Shown here in pieces: positions 46,479-59,338 of a stretch of 64,000 nucleotides of DNA. The translations under genes and the position numbers were made by a program. How positions within the stretch are numbered: position 1 is the stretch's first letter; each line of letters begins with the position of its first letter. This stretch comes from Macrolepiota albuminosa. Taxonomy: Eukaryota; Basidiomycota; Agaricomycetes; Agaricales; Agaricaceae. The notes under the pieces are model-generated. The model was not told the DNA's origin. It saw only the letters and a program-made list of their open reading frames with translations, and searched no databases. The stretch covers positions 124,001 to 188,000 of the forward strand of contig JAMWFC010000044.1 in the NCBI GenBank assembly GCA_027475525.1, written 5' to 3'.

Positions 46479-49242
46479 ATGATAGACACAGTCACCGATG
46501 GTGGCTTGTTTCCTCACAAGCAGGCTGGCAGTCATCGTCGACAGGAATCATCTGAAGCAGACAGCCAGAAACGTCGTCGAACAGAGGAACCGCTACAAGA
46601 AGATAGGGCCGTTCTTCGCCACCTCTTCGACACTCTGCCTTTCGAGCTTATAGCAGAGATTCTTCTCAACACAAGCTCGCCTACAGATGTGCTAGCCGTC
46701 GCTCGATGTAACAAGTCTCTCTGTAAGGCTTTGGTCCACCCAACCTCTAATTACATATGGAAAAGCGTGCGGAAGGCTTACCCGTTGCCACCGCCGGAAC
46801 CAATGTCTATTTTTACTGAGGCAGCGTATGCTGCGTTCTTGTTTGGAGGTGGGAATTGCGAGGTTAGTAGGCTCGTCAATATGCACCTTTGGTTTTCAAG
46901 TCTTACACGAGGTAGATTTGTGGGAAGCACACAGAAGAGCTGTATACTGCCTTTGGAACTAGGACTATGTTATGCCAGGACGTACGTGCTCGTCCTTTCG
47001 TGGGTCATAAAGTAGACATCTTTTATTCTTCTAGATTATTTGTAGGAATAAATTTATAAACGAGGGGTAAGCATTGGTTTTTCAAGCGGAATTTGATTGT
47101 GCACAACTGGACAGAGATCATATCAAACTCGAGGGAATGCTGCTGCATAATGATAAGATCAAGCAATGTCTCACGTATGCTGAAAACGACATGCAATTTT
47201 GTTAGCCTTATTTCTACATTGATGGCATATCCGTCAATTGATCCATCATGCCCCAGTGCCAAATAAAAACAATAGAAAGAGACGCTCTCGTGAGCGTTGT
47301 TTCCACCTACACAAGGCATCTGCTCACTTGTTACCTCTCTAGTGCTATGGACAGATGGTATGTCTCTTCACTTCTTTCTTGGGGGATGTCAATCGATTAT
47401 ATCGTCTCAGGTACAGTCTATCGGAAATCAGACGTAACTCGTGAGATACATGAATGTGCGGCAGATTCGAATGGGTATCTAGAGGTCTGATGTCATATCC
47501 TCTCAACATATGGAGAATTGACATCAATACCGTATATGTAGAAGAACAAGGAGAAGATTAAGTTTATAGCGAAGTATATGGAGGTAAGATTTTCCCTCTC
47601 TCTAACGATTAGATTCTATCATGAAGTATAGTTCTGCACTTCATTAAACGAGTGGAAAGAATCCCGGCAAGAATTGTACGACGATATAGTGGTTGCTAAT
47701 GAAGCCTTGTAAGCAGTTCCTTAATCTAAATCCTGAGACCCTATGACCTCTTTTCTTTCCGACAGTTCCAAACAACTCGCTTCGAAGAATGGCTGGATCC
47801 ATTGGGAGTTAATTACTTCAACGCCGTATGGGTCCATGCAGAGGTTAAAGAATAGTCGAATAGAGCATGTAACACAGCAAGGTCAATTTCCGTGTTGTCT
47901 TCCCTGAAGTTTGTCTGATGGATGTCTTCAGATTATGATAACATTGCTGACGAAGTCAAGAGAACATTTGTTCGCTTAAAAGCGCTCAGAGAGCGGAAGG
48001 CACGTGAAGCTGCATATGCCAATAACCGTTATGCTGTCAAGCAACATCATCAAAGGTTGCGATCTCAACAGCCTCACATAGTGCTTCCCTCACTCGATGT
48101 CTTCCGACGTCTTCCTATCGTCCAATTATTGCAGGGCACGTCGCCTGAAAGGATCGAATTTCCTCAGAAAAATCCGCCCCATGACGTATCGACAACGCTG
48201 CTCAAAGAGGTTTGGGTAGTCGAGCGCCTACACACAGAGCTGAATCAGTGGAGAGAGAAGGCAAGAAAGGATCTCGCCATCGTACTGGGTTACTCGGACT
48301 GGACAGCTTTGAATGGGGAAGCGAATTCTAAAGTCCTACACCCAGTGGATAGAGTGACTGCGCGCTTTTTATGTAAGACATGTTCAAAGGTAGCGTCCCG
48401 GTATCGTGAAGACGATTGTTTGGATTTTGCGGGGGCTTGTGCACATCTTTGCCCCGGAAAGAAGGACAAACGAGTTGTTGGCGTATGGACGGCTGAGCGG
48501 TTTGTCAAGGACGAGAAGGTAGGAAACCTTGAACTTGTTCCCCTGAGTCTAGTGACTAATAACTTGATCAGGCCATAGCAACGTTACAAGATCTTCTCAC
48601 ATTGTATGCAATAGACGCGTCGTCACACGAAGCTGCTACGACCCTTAAATCCCTCGGCACGAATATCCAATGCACAACCTGCGGACCTGGGATTGTTATG
48701 GACTTTCGATCTTTGGTGCGTCAATTGATTCCCTCCAAGTTCCCAATTGACCGTTTCGGAGGTTGGTCATTCTCATCGTCACGATAAGATGACGATAAGG
48801 GTGATGTCAAAGGAAGAGGTTGCCAATATCCTGCTTCACCCTCCGCAACCATTGATTATCCGCAGCGTAACTGGTTCTCAGCCTCGATTAAAGGCTGTTA
48901 GGTCAAAGCTAAACTTTGGGTGCCGTCATTGCCCGAATTCAGTGGGACACTCAATGGCCGTAGTAGAGACCCAACCACAACAGGTCCAGTTTAATTCTGT
49001 GGAGGAATCACCGGAACAGCCAAAATCGATATTGCCCGCTGTGGCCAGCACAAATTGTCATTCGAAGACAAAGCATGCTGAGAAAAAGTTTTCATTTCCT
49101 GGCATCAATTCACACCTGAAAGAGAAGTGAGTTGACACGATCTCAGTGTTTATCAAAGTTAACAACACGCGTCAGACATGGGGTTCTTAATGTTCGGGAT
49201 GAAGATATTTTCTCTTTCGACCCCATTGATTTTATTTTGTAA
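46479..49242 (+). CDS. F-box protein with a long Cys/His-containing C-terminus
   Basis: Probable substrate adaptor of an SCF ubiquitin ligase. Exon 1 (46479-46862) has a basic N-terminus, then the F-box FDTLPFELIAEILLNTSSPT and DVLAVARCNKSLCKALV. Exon 2 (46916 on) gives CEICGKHTEELYTAFGTRT with CxxC. Further exons cannot all be fixed between 46990 and 47900, but KFIAKYMEFCTSLNEWKESR (intron near 47580-47630) and SKNGWIHWELITSTPYGSMQ are clear. The large exon from 47930 carries a Lys/Arg-rich helix (RLKALRERKAREAAYANNRY) and CKTCSKVASRY. The last exons have CGPGIVMDFRSL, HCPNSVGHSM and FPGINSHLKEK, then a 50-nt intron to HGVLNVRDEDIFSFDPIDFI (stop 49240-49242). The paired Cys/His positions suggest zinc binding. 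The substrate is unknown. Confidence 0.75.
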
Positions 49243-49430
49243 GAAAGAAATAGCTATGTAACTTAGTCGAAATAGTGGCACGCTCATCTGCTCACAAGGT
49301 CTATATGATGTCACGCCAAGTGGGAGGCGAACAAACTTCAAGATCTATATTTAGTTCGCGCAACCTTGCTAAATAGGAGCGTCCGCCCGCTTCCTCTTCT
49401 CTCATTCCTTCCTCTCCGTCACGCTCTTAC

Positions 49431-51994
49431 ATGCTTTCTATGAGGTCTAGCGCCCTCTGTGCCCTCCTTTCATCGTCACTCGTTTATGGCGGATTTGTTC
49501 AGAACCCGAACCTTGTCCTTCCCCCTGGTAGCTACGGAAACCGTGACGCGGTTGTAGACATGTTCAAGAGGAGCTACGAGTCTTACAGGCTCGTATCACC
49601 GAGTTTAGCGTGTTGAAAGTAATCTGTGAAATTCTGACATGTTCGTCGTCTGAACAGGAAATACGCCTGGGGACATGATGATCTACTTCCTATCGACAAG
49701 AGTATGTCGCTGCCACACTCCACGTTACTACTGAACTTGAATTCTTGTTAAGGTTTTGCGGACAGTCGTAATGGTTGGGGTGAGATTATCTGTACAGAGC
49801 GGGATATAGGAGGCTGACCGTCTTCTCAGGCGCGACTATTATTGATGCTATGTCCACTATGGTACGCATTCGCTATATTTTGAGTGTGTTGCCCGGCTTG
49901 ACACTCAACACAGTATATCATGGGCCTCAATGTAAGGTGTCTGTTTTTGTACGATTCGTCATTGCTCTTACCATCGCTGAAGGATTCCTTTAACGAAGCC
50001 GTTGCTCATGTCTCTAGTGTCGACTTCAGCACATCTAGGACGGACGATACAGTCAGGTCAATGCTTGTCGAGATTTTGACTTTGGCGATGTCGCTAAGTA
50101 TCCACTTTAGTGTCTTCGAAACCACCATTCGTTATCTTGGCGGCATGCTAAGCGCATATGAGTTGAGTAATCAGCAATATCCAGTGCTCTTGGAAAAGTC
50201 ACAACGCCTCGGAGACAAGCTGATCAATGCTTGGACTGGAGTATGTAATATTTAAATTTTTTTCCCCGCGGAGCGCTAATGTCATATCCAGGACAGCGAT
50301 ATTCCTTCGAGTCGCCTAGATTTTGCGTCCAACAAGCCCGTGGAGGGCACGGTAATATTCTTCTCTTTTCTTAGAATTTAACTTACGTTTGTTCGGATGA
50401 CAGTCAAACATCGCGGAAGCTGGCACAGTAATTGTCACACTTTTTAGCAGCAAAACAGAACAATAATAGTAATATTGATAGCTGACCATGGAATTTGGGA
50501 CTTTGTCGAAGCACACTAAAGACCCAAAATACAGGAATCTGGCTGAAAGAGCTGTGCGCCGTATTGCTAGCCAGGTGCGTAAACAGTCACTCACCTTTCT
50601 TCAATGAATATCTATGGTATCACAGCCAGCACCATTACCAGGTGTGTACCAAGTATCTTGAACGCCAGATCCACTCACACTCCAATAGGCCTTCCAGCAC
50701 AAGGGATTGATGCAGCAACAGGCCAGCCAGTCGGCGATTACGTGGTATATATTATTTTTATCTGTTGTACATACATTGATCTTTCACTTGAGACCTGGGG
50801 AGGAGGCTCAGACAGCTACTTTGAGTATTTAATCAAGTATCCTCGCTTGTTCAGTGACGCCGATGACTCCTTCGTCGACAATTGGCGTCTTGCCGTTGAT
50901 TCTTCCATCAAAACACTCCTCCGAGTGAGACTACAACGCACGCCGCTTGAAGACACTTGAATCACTCACAGTTTTGCGTAGATTTCAACATCTGGAAAAC
51001 ATGCCTACCTTGGAGATTATGACGGAGAAACCAAGCGAATTAGACATGTCTCTTCTCACCTGGAATGTTTTCATGGTGGGAACTGGATACTTGGTACAAA
51101 TCACAATTCTCCTTGAGGCTGTATCTTCTTACTTCAACCATCGTAGGTGGCAGTTTGTTGAACAACCAGACCATTGTCGACATCGGACTTCAACTTGTCG
51201 ATGCGTGTTGGAACACTTATGCGAGTACTGCGTAAGCCCGCTCAGTTTCTTCCCGTCCATACTCTGTCATACCCTTACCAGAACTGGGATCGGTCCAGAA
51301 GGGTTTGCATATGTAGCAGAGGACGGAGACTATACTGGTGGCGACGCTCCTACAGCCAAACAGCTTGAATTTAGTGCACGGTACGGGTTCTATCCAACTG
51401 CAAGTTATTACCTCTTGCGCCCCGAGGTCCTTGAATCCAATTTCTACGCGTGGCGGAAAACGGGTGACCCGAAGTACATTGCTCGTGCTGCAAGCGCTTT
51501 GGACAGCTTTACCAAGTATCTCAGTTTCGACGGAGCTTATACCGGGCTTTGGGATGTCAACAACAAAAATTCGACGCGGATCAACGACATGGAGAGTTTT
51601 TGGTTCGCCGAGGTGCTGAAGTATCTGTTAGCATTTTATCTCCATTCAGTATGAAATTTTCCTAATGCGGCATTCAAAACGAACAGATACCTGACCTTCG
51701 ACGATCCTCGTCACATCAGTCTTGATGAATGTAAGTTATCCATTCGCTAGGCGTCAGTTGCTTTCCAACCTCTCTTCAGACATCTTCAACACAGAAGCCC
51801 ATCCATTCAGTTTGAAATCTTCTGCTGCAAAGAATCGCTATGGCAGTCCTGGATTCCCGACTCCAACATCTACCAAGCCTTTCCAGACGAACGAAGGCAA
51901 TACCCCCGAGATCAGTCAGATAGCGGGTATGCCTTCCATCAAGGACATTGTCCAAGGCATACAGGATGCTGAACGAACGGTTCCGATTCATTGA
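49431..51994 (+). CDS. Glycoside hydrolase family 47 (class I alpha-1,2-mannosidase), second paralogue
   Basis: Same family and intron layout as the minus-strand gene at 40790-43451. Signal peptide SMRSSALCALLSSSLVYGGF, then KYAWGHDDLLPIDKSFADSR, ATIIDAMSTM, VFETTIRYLGGMLSAYELSN, SNIAEAGTLTMEFGTLSKHT, LPAQGIDAATGQPVGDYV, TWGGGSDSYFEYLIKYPRLF, SSHLECFHGGNWILG, QLVDACWNTYASTATGIGPE, YYLLRPEVLESNFYAWRKTG, DMESFWFAEVLKYLYLTFDD and IFNTEAHPFS. The stop is at 51992-51994. The first intron requires a GC donor after TCTTACAG (AG|GCTCGT) to give SYESYRKYAWGHDD. No frame break was seen otherwise. It is expected in the ER/Golgi or secreted. Confidence 0.88.
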
Positions 51995-52627
51995 TCACCA
52001 GATCTAATGCTCGACGATTTATTTAGAGTCTCTATTTGTACATCTACTCTACATTCTTTCACTAGTCCTTCTTTTTACTATACCTTGCATCATCCATATA
52101 GACGTATATAAGATATCTACAGAGATCTCCAAATTTTACAGGATGTGAATGAAGATCCGATTTTGAGGCAGAGTCACTTCAAATTATGGTTGAGAGAGAT
52201 GTGAGCAGTCGAGGAGTATATTTTGCGACGAATGCTGTGTATACTCTACGCTACACTATAGCCATGGTTCTTCATTTTCCAACATTTTAAAGTTTGCATG
52301 GAGGTATTTATTAGCTCCCAACGTCATCGACGACTTGCCATTGGGGGATCATAAAAACTACCCTTGGGCAGTCTGAAAGGCCCTTTCTCCCCAATAGGTG
52401 CTGCATCTGCTGATTCAGAGTCCGCGCTTTTCTCCTGTATCCTGTCCAATTTACGCCAGCTATGCTTTAAATCGTTCTTTCCGGAAGGTCCAATCCTCAT
52501 CTCGGAAGCTTCTAAGTGTGTTCTAGTCCGCCTCATGTGAGGGGCCAGAACGGATACCTTCCATCTAATAAATATATAACCCCCTGACCAGAGGGATCTG
52601 GGCTCCTGACACCTTGCTACGATCAGA
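51995..52627. other. Intergenic, with one short minus-strand frame
   Basis: The minus-strand frame 52536-52324 (70 codons, MRRTRTHLEASEMRIGPSGK) is basic and without known domain. It could be a small gene or the last exon of one, but there is no supporting context. Confidence 0.3.
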
Positions 52628-53535
52628 ATGCACTTTGCTCTTCACACTGTTTTGTGCAATCTTCTCGTTCTGTCGACCGTCTCCGCTGCAAGCACCAAGT
52701 CTTGTGTACGTTCTCGCACTTTACAAGTGACTTTTCAGCGGCACTGTTCAAGCTGTTTTCATCATAGCATAACAAGAGAGACCTCAAGTGAGATACTTTA
52801 TCCTCCTGCTGCCGCACGACTTACTGATTCGTGTACAGAGATGCTGCCACATCTCATAGTGGACCTGAAGCACCATCGTAGATCCTCAGGATAATTCTCG
52901 TTAAGTTATTTACTGATAAATTGTGAAATAGCCCTGGGGATGCGGCTAGAACGACGCAAATAACGGATTCTCTGAGCGGAACGTCTTGGACTTACAACGG
53001 CTGCTACACGTAAGACTTGTGCAAATTTTCATCGAGCAAAAGTTCCCGAGTAAAAACTGTGAATCTAGTAACAAGGTCGATCATGCAATTAGGCTCGCTG
53101 TACAGACCACCGCGGACGATGTGACCGCGGAGTCTTGCATCGCGACCTGTGCAGCGAAGAACTTGTCTATTGCTGCCGCTGGACTAGGGGGACGTTGCCG
53201 TATGTCATGATCTTTGCTGCTAAAAAGTGATGTATTACCTGACATTATGTCTATCCGTCTTGTCAGTGTGTGGACGGACCAATGGTGCAAGAAAGGTGCT
53301 GGACGAAGAGTGTTTGAAAGGAGACGACAATTTCTTGCGTGTCTGGGAGCAGGATCGTCTTGCGTGATTGTTTGGGCAGATATTGTGCCAGGATCAGGAT
53401 CAGATTCTGTGTCGACATCAGAGTTTCCGGACCTCAAACCTTCGAGCATCAAATGGGGATTGTGCCAGGATCAGGATCAGATTCTGTGTCGACATCAGAG
53501 TTTCCGGACCTCAAACCTTCGAGCATCAAATGGGG
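52628..53535 (+). CDS. Secreted WSC-like Cys-rich gene, 3' end unresolved
   Basis: Starts MHFALHTVLCNLLVLSTVSA, a clear signal peptide. After at least one unresolved intron comes SLSGTSWTYNGCYT, the typical start of a WSC domain (a Cys-rich carbohydrate-binding module). A later exon reads TAESCIATCAAKNLSIAAAG and LGGRC, followed by CGRTNGARKVLDEECLKGDD, giving the C..C....C.C spacing of the middle of a WSC domain. Beyond 53340 the frame runs into the 77-bp duplication 53382-53535, so the C-terminal half cannot be read reliably. The gene may be truncated, or it may be damaged by assembly. Confidence 0.45.
53382..53535. repeat. Perfect 77-bp tandem duplication no. 5
   Basis: Bases 53382-53458 recur at 53459-53535 (unit starts ATTGTGCCAGGATCAG; two further bases match by chance). 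It lies at the 3' end of the WSC-like gene. Confidence 0.95.
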
Positions 53536-53592
53536 ATATTGTACAACCCAGATACTTATAGAGGCTTTCAGCATTGATCTATAACTTTGATT

Positions 53593-55191
53593 TCATCTCT
53601 TCATTCTCAACCACTTCTCTAGTCTCTGCGTCATGTCAACCCACTCATGTACTCCCTCTTGTCCAACTCCCTGAACCCATTCCTCCGCCTTCCCGAGCTC
53701 TTCTACACGTCTCCAAGCTTTTCTTAGTATATTCTTCTTGCAATACATCTCCTTCTCCCATTCCGGCACCCTGGTATATGAAGCACTTCTCTCACTTTGT
53801 GCACTCAACCATGCTGCGTTCAAATCCCCGTCTGATGCCGTACAAAACTCGTACAAGGCATCCCGGTACTCGAATTGTTCCAAGGCCTCAAAACGATGCC
53901 ATGCCTTTGCGATTGCCGGAGGAGTATCGCCGACCTGGTTCCTCAGTCCTTCATAGCGCGTCATGATGTCCACGGCCTCTTGCATAGGCTCTAGACTCTC
54001 TGGATTTGCGAATACATGCAATACGGCCCGTGCTTGGGCCTCTACGAGTGGAAAGGGAGCTACACGCACGAGTAGACCAAGAAATGCGAGACTCGAAGAC
54101 GGAAAGGTCTGAGTCAGAGGGAATAGATGTCGTGCCAATGGAAAGATGCTATTTGTGGAGTTATAGAGGGCAATAGGAAGAGGGGGTAGCGGTGGGGGTA
54201 CGGTGGATCGGATGACATTCTCCGAGAAGAATGGAAAAGAGTATTCATACCCCGTTGCGAGGATACAGTGATCGATCCCAGTTTCTATTGACCCATCTTC
54301 GAATGTGACCTGCCCATTATCTCCGAACTGGGTGACGCGACCCCGTCGCTTAAGATTCCCAATTTGTTCTGGCAGGGCAGCAGAGACAGAGTGAATGACC
54401 GTACGAGCGGCGGAACACATCTCAGCTGAGATGTCTTGGCCGCTGGGCCCACCACCGACGACGAGGACTGTATCGCCCATATTGGATGGGTGCCTGTATG
54501 TGGCTGAATGGCTAGCTCGGCCTGAGGAAAGCCATTGAGTCACGCCAGGAGTGTCGGGATATCGAGGGATCCTGTAATGTCCACTGCACACCATCACTAG
54601 ATCGAATGAAAGGATAGTGTTTGCTGAGATTGTTACTTCCCATCGCGAGCCAGTCCAAGCAACTGCTTTGACAGTCGTGTTGAACTGGATATGGGGCCGT
54701 AGTTGGAAATTGTCGGCGTAATCATTCAAGTATTGGAGCACAACTTTTGCGCTAGGAAAGAGGGCTGTGGATGGGGCAAATGGGTAGCTGGTGTACGCCA
54801 TCACGGGATGTGGTATGTTCGTAGTAAGAGAGTCATATATTGCGCTCTCCGGGGGTTCCCCTGTTGGAACTACCGGCGAGGGGAGCCTAAGAAACGTTCA
54901 AGTATTCAGTAGGACAGTCCAAGACTCATTGCGTACCATACGCCTCCTAACTCGTTGCGAGCTTCAAAAACTGACGGTTTCCATTCCCCAGATTTATACT
55001 GTGATGAGTCAAGAAGTATCTTTAAGGCTGCAAGCCCAACAGGACCTGCGCCAATGATGCAAATTGATTTCGCGTCTGGTGTCGCCTTGTCGTCGAGATC
55101 AGACTCAGATTCCGGCTGGATCGCTATACTTCATAGTATGAGCATGTCGTTTCCTGCACACAAGACCAAATATTATACTCGGCAGATCCAT
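53593..55191 (-). CDS. Flavin-containing monooxygenase (FMO/BVMO-like)
   Basis: FAD- and NADPH-dependent monooxygenase; the substrate is not predictable. Exons 55191-55179, 55123-54937 and 54886-53593 (introns 55 and 50 nt) give 497 residues. FAD-binding motif ICIIGAGPVGLAALKILLDS near residue 20; second nucleotide motif VLVVGGGPSGQDISAEMC for NADPH; between them GHYRIPRYPDTPGVTQWLSS and RASHSATYRHP, resembling the FMO fingerprint (FxGxxxHxxxY) in altered form. CILATGYEYSFPFF is the conserved ATG-Y motif near residue 300. No signal peptide. It overlaps nothing, and its 3' end faces the WSC-like gene 58 bp away. Confidence 0.85.
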
Positions 55192-55398
55192 TGAGACAGC
55201 AACTTATAGCCAACTTTATCGTTGCAAAGACTCGCCAAGAAGGTCACGTCTTGGGAATAGCTGTGAAAGAAAATTAGCATATACTGATAATTGCATGCAT
55301 ACCTGAACGTGGATTTACCACGAGAAATGGTTAGGTAAAGGTCAGGTGATCTGGATTGATTTCTCGCGTTGTGGTTTATTGACGCGAAAGAAGCATAT

Positions 55399-58300
55399 AT
55401 GTCATTTAAAGCACAACACGTGGGGGAGGTTCACTTATCCTGGATCGCCTTTTTCCAAGCTATGTCTGAGAGCAGACCCAACAGGATACTCAACTTCAAT
55501 GTCTCCACTTCTTTACCTAATCGCCAGACCATCCAGCCCTCTCACCAACAAATCCAACAGGTTAGACCTGCTGCATACCAGCAACCTCTCGCTCCTGCTC
55601 CTGTGAATCATCCTGTAGCCGCCACTGTTCCTCCGCGTCCCATTGTTGTCCAATACGCAGTACCTCATTATCCTCCAGGTTATCAGGTGCTCCCTCAGGC
55701 ACATCCCCAATATCCGCATGCAGTACCACCGCCGTCTCCGCCACAGACGCGAAACAACACAGCTTCCGATTCAACCATGGAAAGGCTTTCACAGTCACTT
55801 GTGACTACCCTCACACCCATTCTCGTTGATTACGAGAAATCTGTTGTTGCCAAAACAAAAGAAGTCGAAGGGTCGATCGAAAAATTTGCCGCAGATGTCA
55901 AGGAGGCAAGAAACGAGACCAATAGCCGACTTTTACAGTTAACGGAAATGATGCACAAGTTACTACAAATCCAGCAAGCACACATTAAAGCGACAAATAA
56001 GAGAACTGAGGAAATAGAAGCTCTTATCATGGCTAGCTTTGATCGTAATGATGGAATGTCACTCGCTAGCTGCCTTGAAAATATACAAAACACGGTTGGA
56101 GAGCTCTCAGAGCGCATAAAAGGCTCTGGAGCTCAAGGTGACCTAAATAGCGCAGTTCTGGGTCTTATGACGACTAAATAACTCTCTAGATTTTTTCATA
56201 TCGTCACAACCAGCTCCAACAGCAAATACAGCCGAAACATGCGTACTCGCAACTCCGCTGGGGTCAATAGAAGAACATATCTCCACCTTAGTTCAGCGTG
56301 TATACGAGGATAAAGCCACTTTTTGTGATATCCTTGAACCACCCCCAGAACAAGATCCAGGTCCTGTAGGACCAACTTACAAGGATGCTGCTAGTGACGC
56401 AATGAACTTAGAGCCTGAATTCTCTGCTCTGGCTAGTCTCATTCAACCTGAGTACCAAAACGTTGGTCATGATCGGCGAACTCCGTCCCTTCCACCTCAA
56501 GCAGGGCAAATTCTAAACGCAGTTTTTGAGCGTAAGTGGTAGATCGCAACATTCTTCTTCAATTCAAAAGCCATATCTGACATGCGCAAGCAGTTTTATC
56601 AAGTTCGGAGAGCGACTACCCTCGTTCGAGTACTCCCAGTTCCCACGGAGAGTTGTCAAAAGTCACTACTGCCTTTGGTGTGTTCTACTTAGAGCTCCAT
56701 TTCACATCTGACTACATTTATCTTCTTTTCAAACAAGAAAACCGCAATGATACTGAAATTCTTGGAGATGTTGAAGAGGTCAATTCAAGCCCAAGGTTGG
56801 AAAGCCAGCAGGGACAATTTGAAGGTGATAGTTCACTGGTCATCGACGTCGAGTCGACTGTAAAACCAGAAGGACCCGACAAGATGGTGACTGACAATGA
56901 ATGTATGTGATCACCTTTCGTGCATTAGCTGTCAAAGATTGACACATTAATTTTGCAGCTCATGCTGATGCACAAATGGACGACGGTATGGATTGTGCGC
57001 CTTGATGAACCTTTGTTACTGATGACGGACAACAGAACGAAAAAGCGACTTTCCAGCAGAAGTCACCATCGGACATCAGCCCAACTTTACCTCGACGTCA
57101 CTCACGTCTGACGACGAGAGTGTTACAGTGCCACGACAGACAATCTATAACTCTTCAAGGGAGTCTAGCCTGTTCACTCCATCGCAAGAACAACGTACTC
57201 TTCCTTCACCAGCTACAACGCCATCCGCGCCCGCATCGCCCAAGTTGTCGCCACCTGCTACCTCTACCCTCGCTACAACCCCAGGAATGCCTGTCTGGAC
57301 TGTATTGAGTCCCAATCCAAGCTCCAATTCAGAATTCGAAACAACTCTTCTACCAACACCTGACTATGCAAACTCGACGCTAAACCGAGTGCCCACACCG
57401 TCGACTCCAGAGTCCGCGCCTCTATTCACCGCTAACGCGACTCCACGTTCCGATAATGAGTCCGAGATCGTGGTGTCGCACATAGTTACTGACCAACGTT
57501 CCTCGCCTGATATCCCTAGGGTTTCTAGCCCTGATGCTCCAGCTCCCGAACACGTCGAGCAACCTCAGGCCCAAACGTCACTGGATGATATCCCGCTATT
57601 CTTCCCGTCAAAGTCCCAATCACTGCCTCCAATACAAGTCGATGATGCATTTCTCGAGTCTTCCGGTCCTTTCTTGGAATCCCCACTGTCCTCACCCAAA
57701 CCCATTAATTTATCCGCATCCAAATCCCCGTCTGTACGTCCATCAACGCCCGTTGTTGACATTCAACCGACTTCTCCAACCAAGGCCCCTGCCCCTGCTA
57801 CGATCTTCAATACGCCTTCCAACAAGCTGAGGGGTGGGAATGGTGGACATAACTCTCGCTTTGCCGTCTCAACCCCACAGAAAACACAGACGATCAAACG
57901 TCCGATTGTCGTTTGCACTCCGCGGCTGCATGTCTCTTCGCCAAAAAAATCCATCCCTGAGCCAAGACTCTCATCGCCGATCTTCGTACCCTCCCGCTCG
58001 CTGTCCCCTCTTTCGGTCATCAGTTCCACATCGGAACCCGAACATGAAATCGATCCTGTTCTTGATTCAGTGAAAGTCATTCGGAAGAAGCAGCGGAAGA
58101 AGGGTTCGAGTCAGACTGAACCGCGTATGAGTACGAGTACAAGTGCGTCTGTACGGCGTATCGATCTCTCGCAGAAGATTCTGGCAAAAAAGGGAGTGAG
58201 TACTGCTCTGACAAGGGTTAAGAAGAGGAAAGCGCCGACGGCAGAGCAGATGGAGCCGCCTCTGAAGCGGGCCCGGCAAAAGGCAGTTGCTGCAGAGGCG

Positions 58301-59328
58301 GAAAGGGAGGTGCGTGTCAAGCGTGAGAGGTTGAGTCCTGGGTTGCCCAGTGTCAGTGCTGGTAGGAGTTCTAGCGCGAGAGGGAAGGGGAAAGCAAAGG
58401 AGAGGGCGGATGATTCAGGGTATAAGCTGCCGAGTATCAAGATGAAGGTGTTGCCCGAGAAAGGGGAAAAGAAGCTGAGACCGCGTGCGCTGCCGCCAGG
58501 TGTGAAGTGGCCACAGAAGAATACGTCTGGGAACAAGAAGTTGGATCAGCAGGTATGTAAATGAGCTGTTTGACTCGTACCAAGGGCTCACAAATGGGTT
58601 TTAGTTCATTGAATGCGACAAGTGAGTGATTTCATCTCAAGGGTGTCGGTGCGGGGTTCACGTGTTTAGGTGTTATATGTGGTACCATTATGGGTGTATT
58701 GGTATAGTGGACTCCAACGATGCCATTGCAAAGCGCGAAGAGATGTTCATATGTCCCCCATGTACAGGTGGAGGGTATGTTCTCTTCTTTTCACCTACGC
58801 GATTATATCCAACTGACCATCCTCTCCTTGACTCCTTGACTCAGTGCAAGTACGTGTCGTTGACTTTTGGCGTTGTCAGCTCTTCGGCAACTGATTGAGT
58901 TGCATTTTTTTTTATAGATCCCATGCTTCCAAGCGACAGCATAGTCTGCGCACGCCCGGACTGCGGAAGGGAGGGCAAAAAAGACGATGAGTATTTCATG
59001 ACAGCGATTCTTGGTCGTTGTACGAAGGTATCAAGCGGGGTTGGGAGGACGTACATGTGGCTTGTTAAATGGGATGGGTGAGTATTCTTCCTGTATTTAT
59101 GCGTCTTTTTACGATCTCGAATGTAATCTCCTCCTAACTCCTCCTAATAGATACTCAATTCGTGAATGCACATGGGAAGAAGAAGATGGGATGTCGGATC
59201 CGCAGAGTTTCATCCAGGATTTTTACCGGAAGGCTACGAGGCAGGGTAAAGACCCAGATGAGGACCGATTATCGACTATCTTGCTGCGTGAGGCTATCTC
59301 CGGAGGCTGGACTGACCCGAATGCTTGA
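55399..59328 (+). CDS. Large chromodomain protein with a PHD-like finger
   Basis: Probable chromatin reader. Exon 1 (55399-56137) begins MSFKAQHVGEVHLSWIAFFQ, then a Pro/Gln-rich region and a coiled coil (KEVEGSIEKFAADVKEARNE). Intron 56138-56189; then DFFISSQPAPTANTAETCVL and further acidic low-complexity exons (RNDTEILGDVEEVNSS, ERKSDFPAEVTIGHQ). A large Ser/Pro-rich exon (about 57040-58552) ends with Lys/Arg-rich nuclear-signal-like stretches (KKRKAPTAEQ; RARQKAVAAEAERE). Next FIECDKCYMWYHYGCIGIVD and EEMFICPPC form a PHD finger core that lacks the first CxxC pair. The last exons have EYFMTAILGRCTKVSS, YMWLVKWDGYSIRECTWEEE, a chromodomain, and a short helical tail. The stop is at 59326-59328. 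All junctions checked are GT..AG. Confidence 0.85.
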
Positions 59329-59338
59329 GAAGGATTTG

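Noticed and set aside
55369..55399. Earlier start of the chromodomain protein at 55369
   Set aside because: That codon is TTG; the first in-frame ATG is at 55399.
58665..58720. A tRNA-like phrase (GGTGTATTGGTATAGTGG)
   Set aside because: It has no matching acceptor or T arm and lies inside the coding exon of the PHD-like finger, which it encodes in frame.
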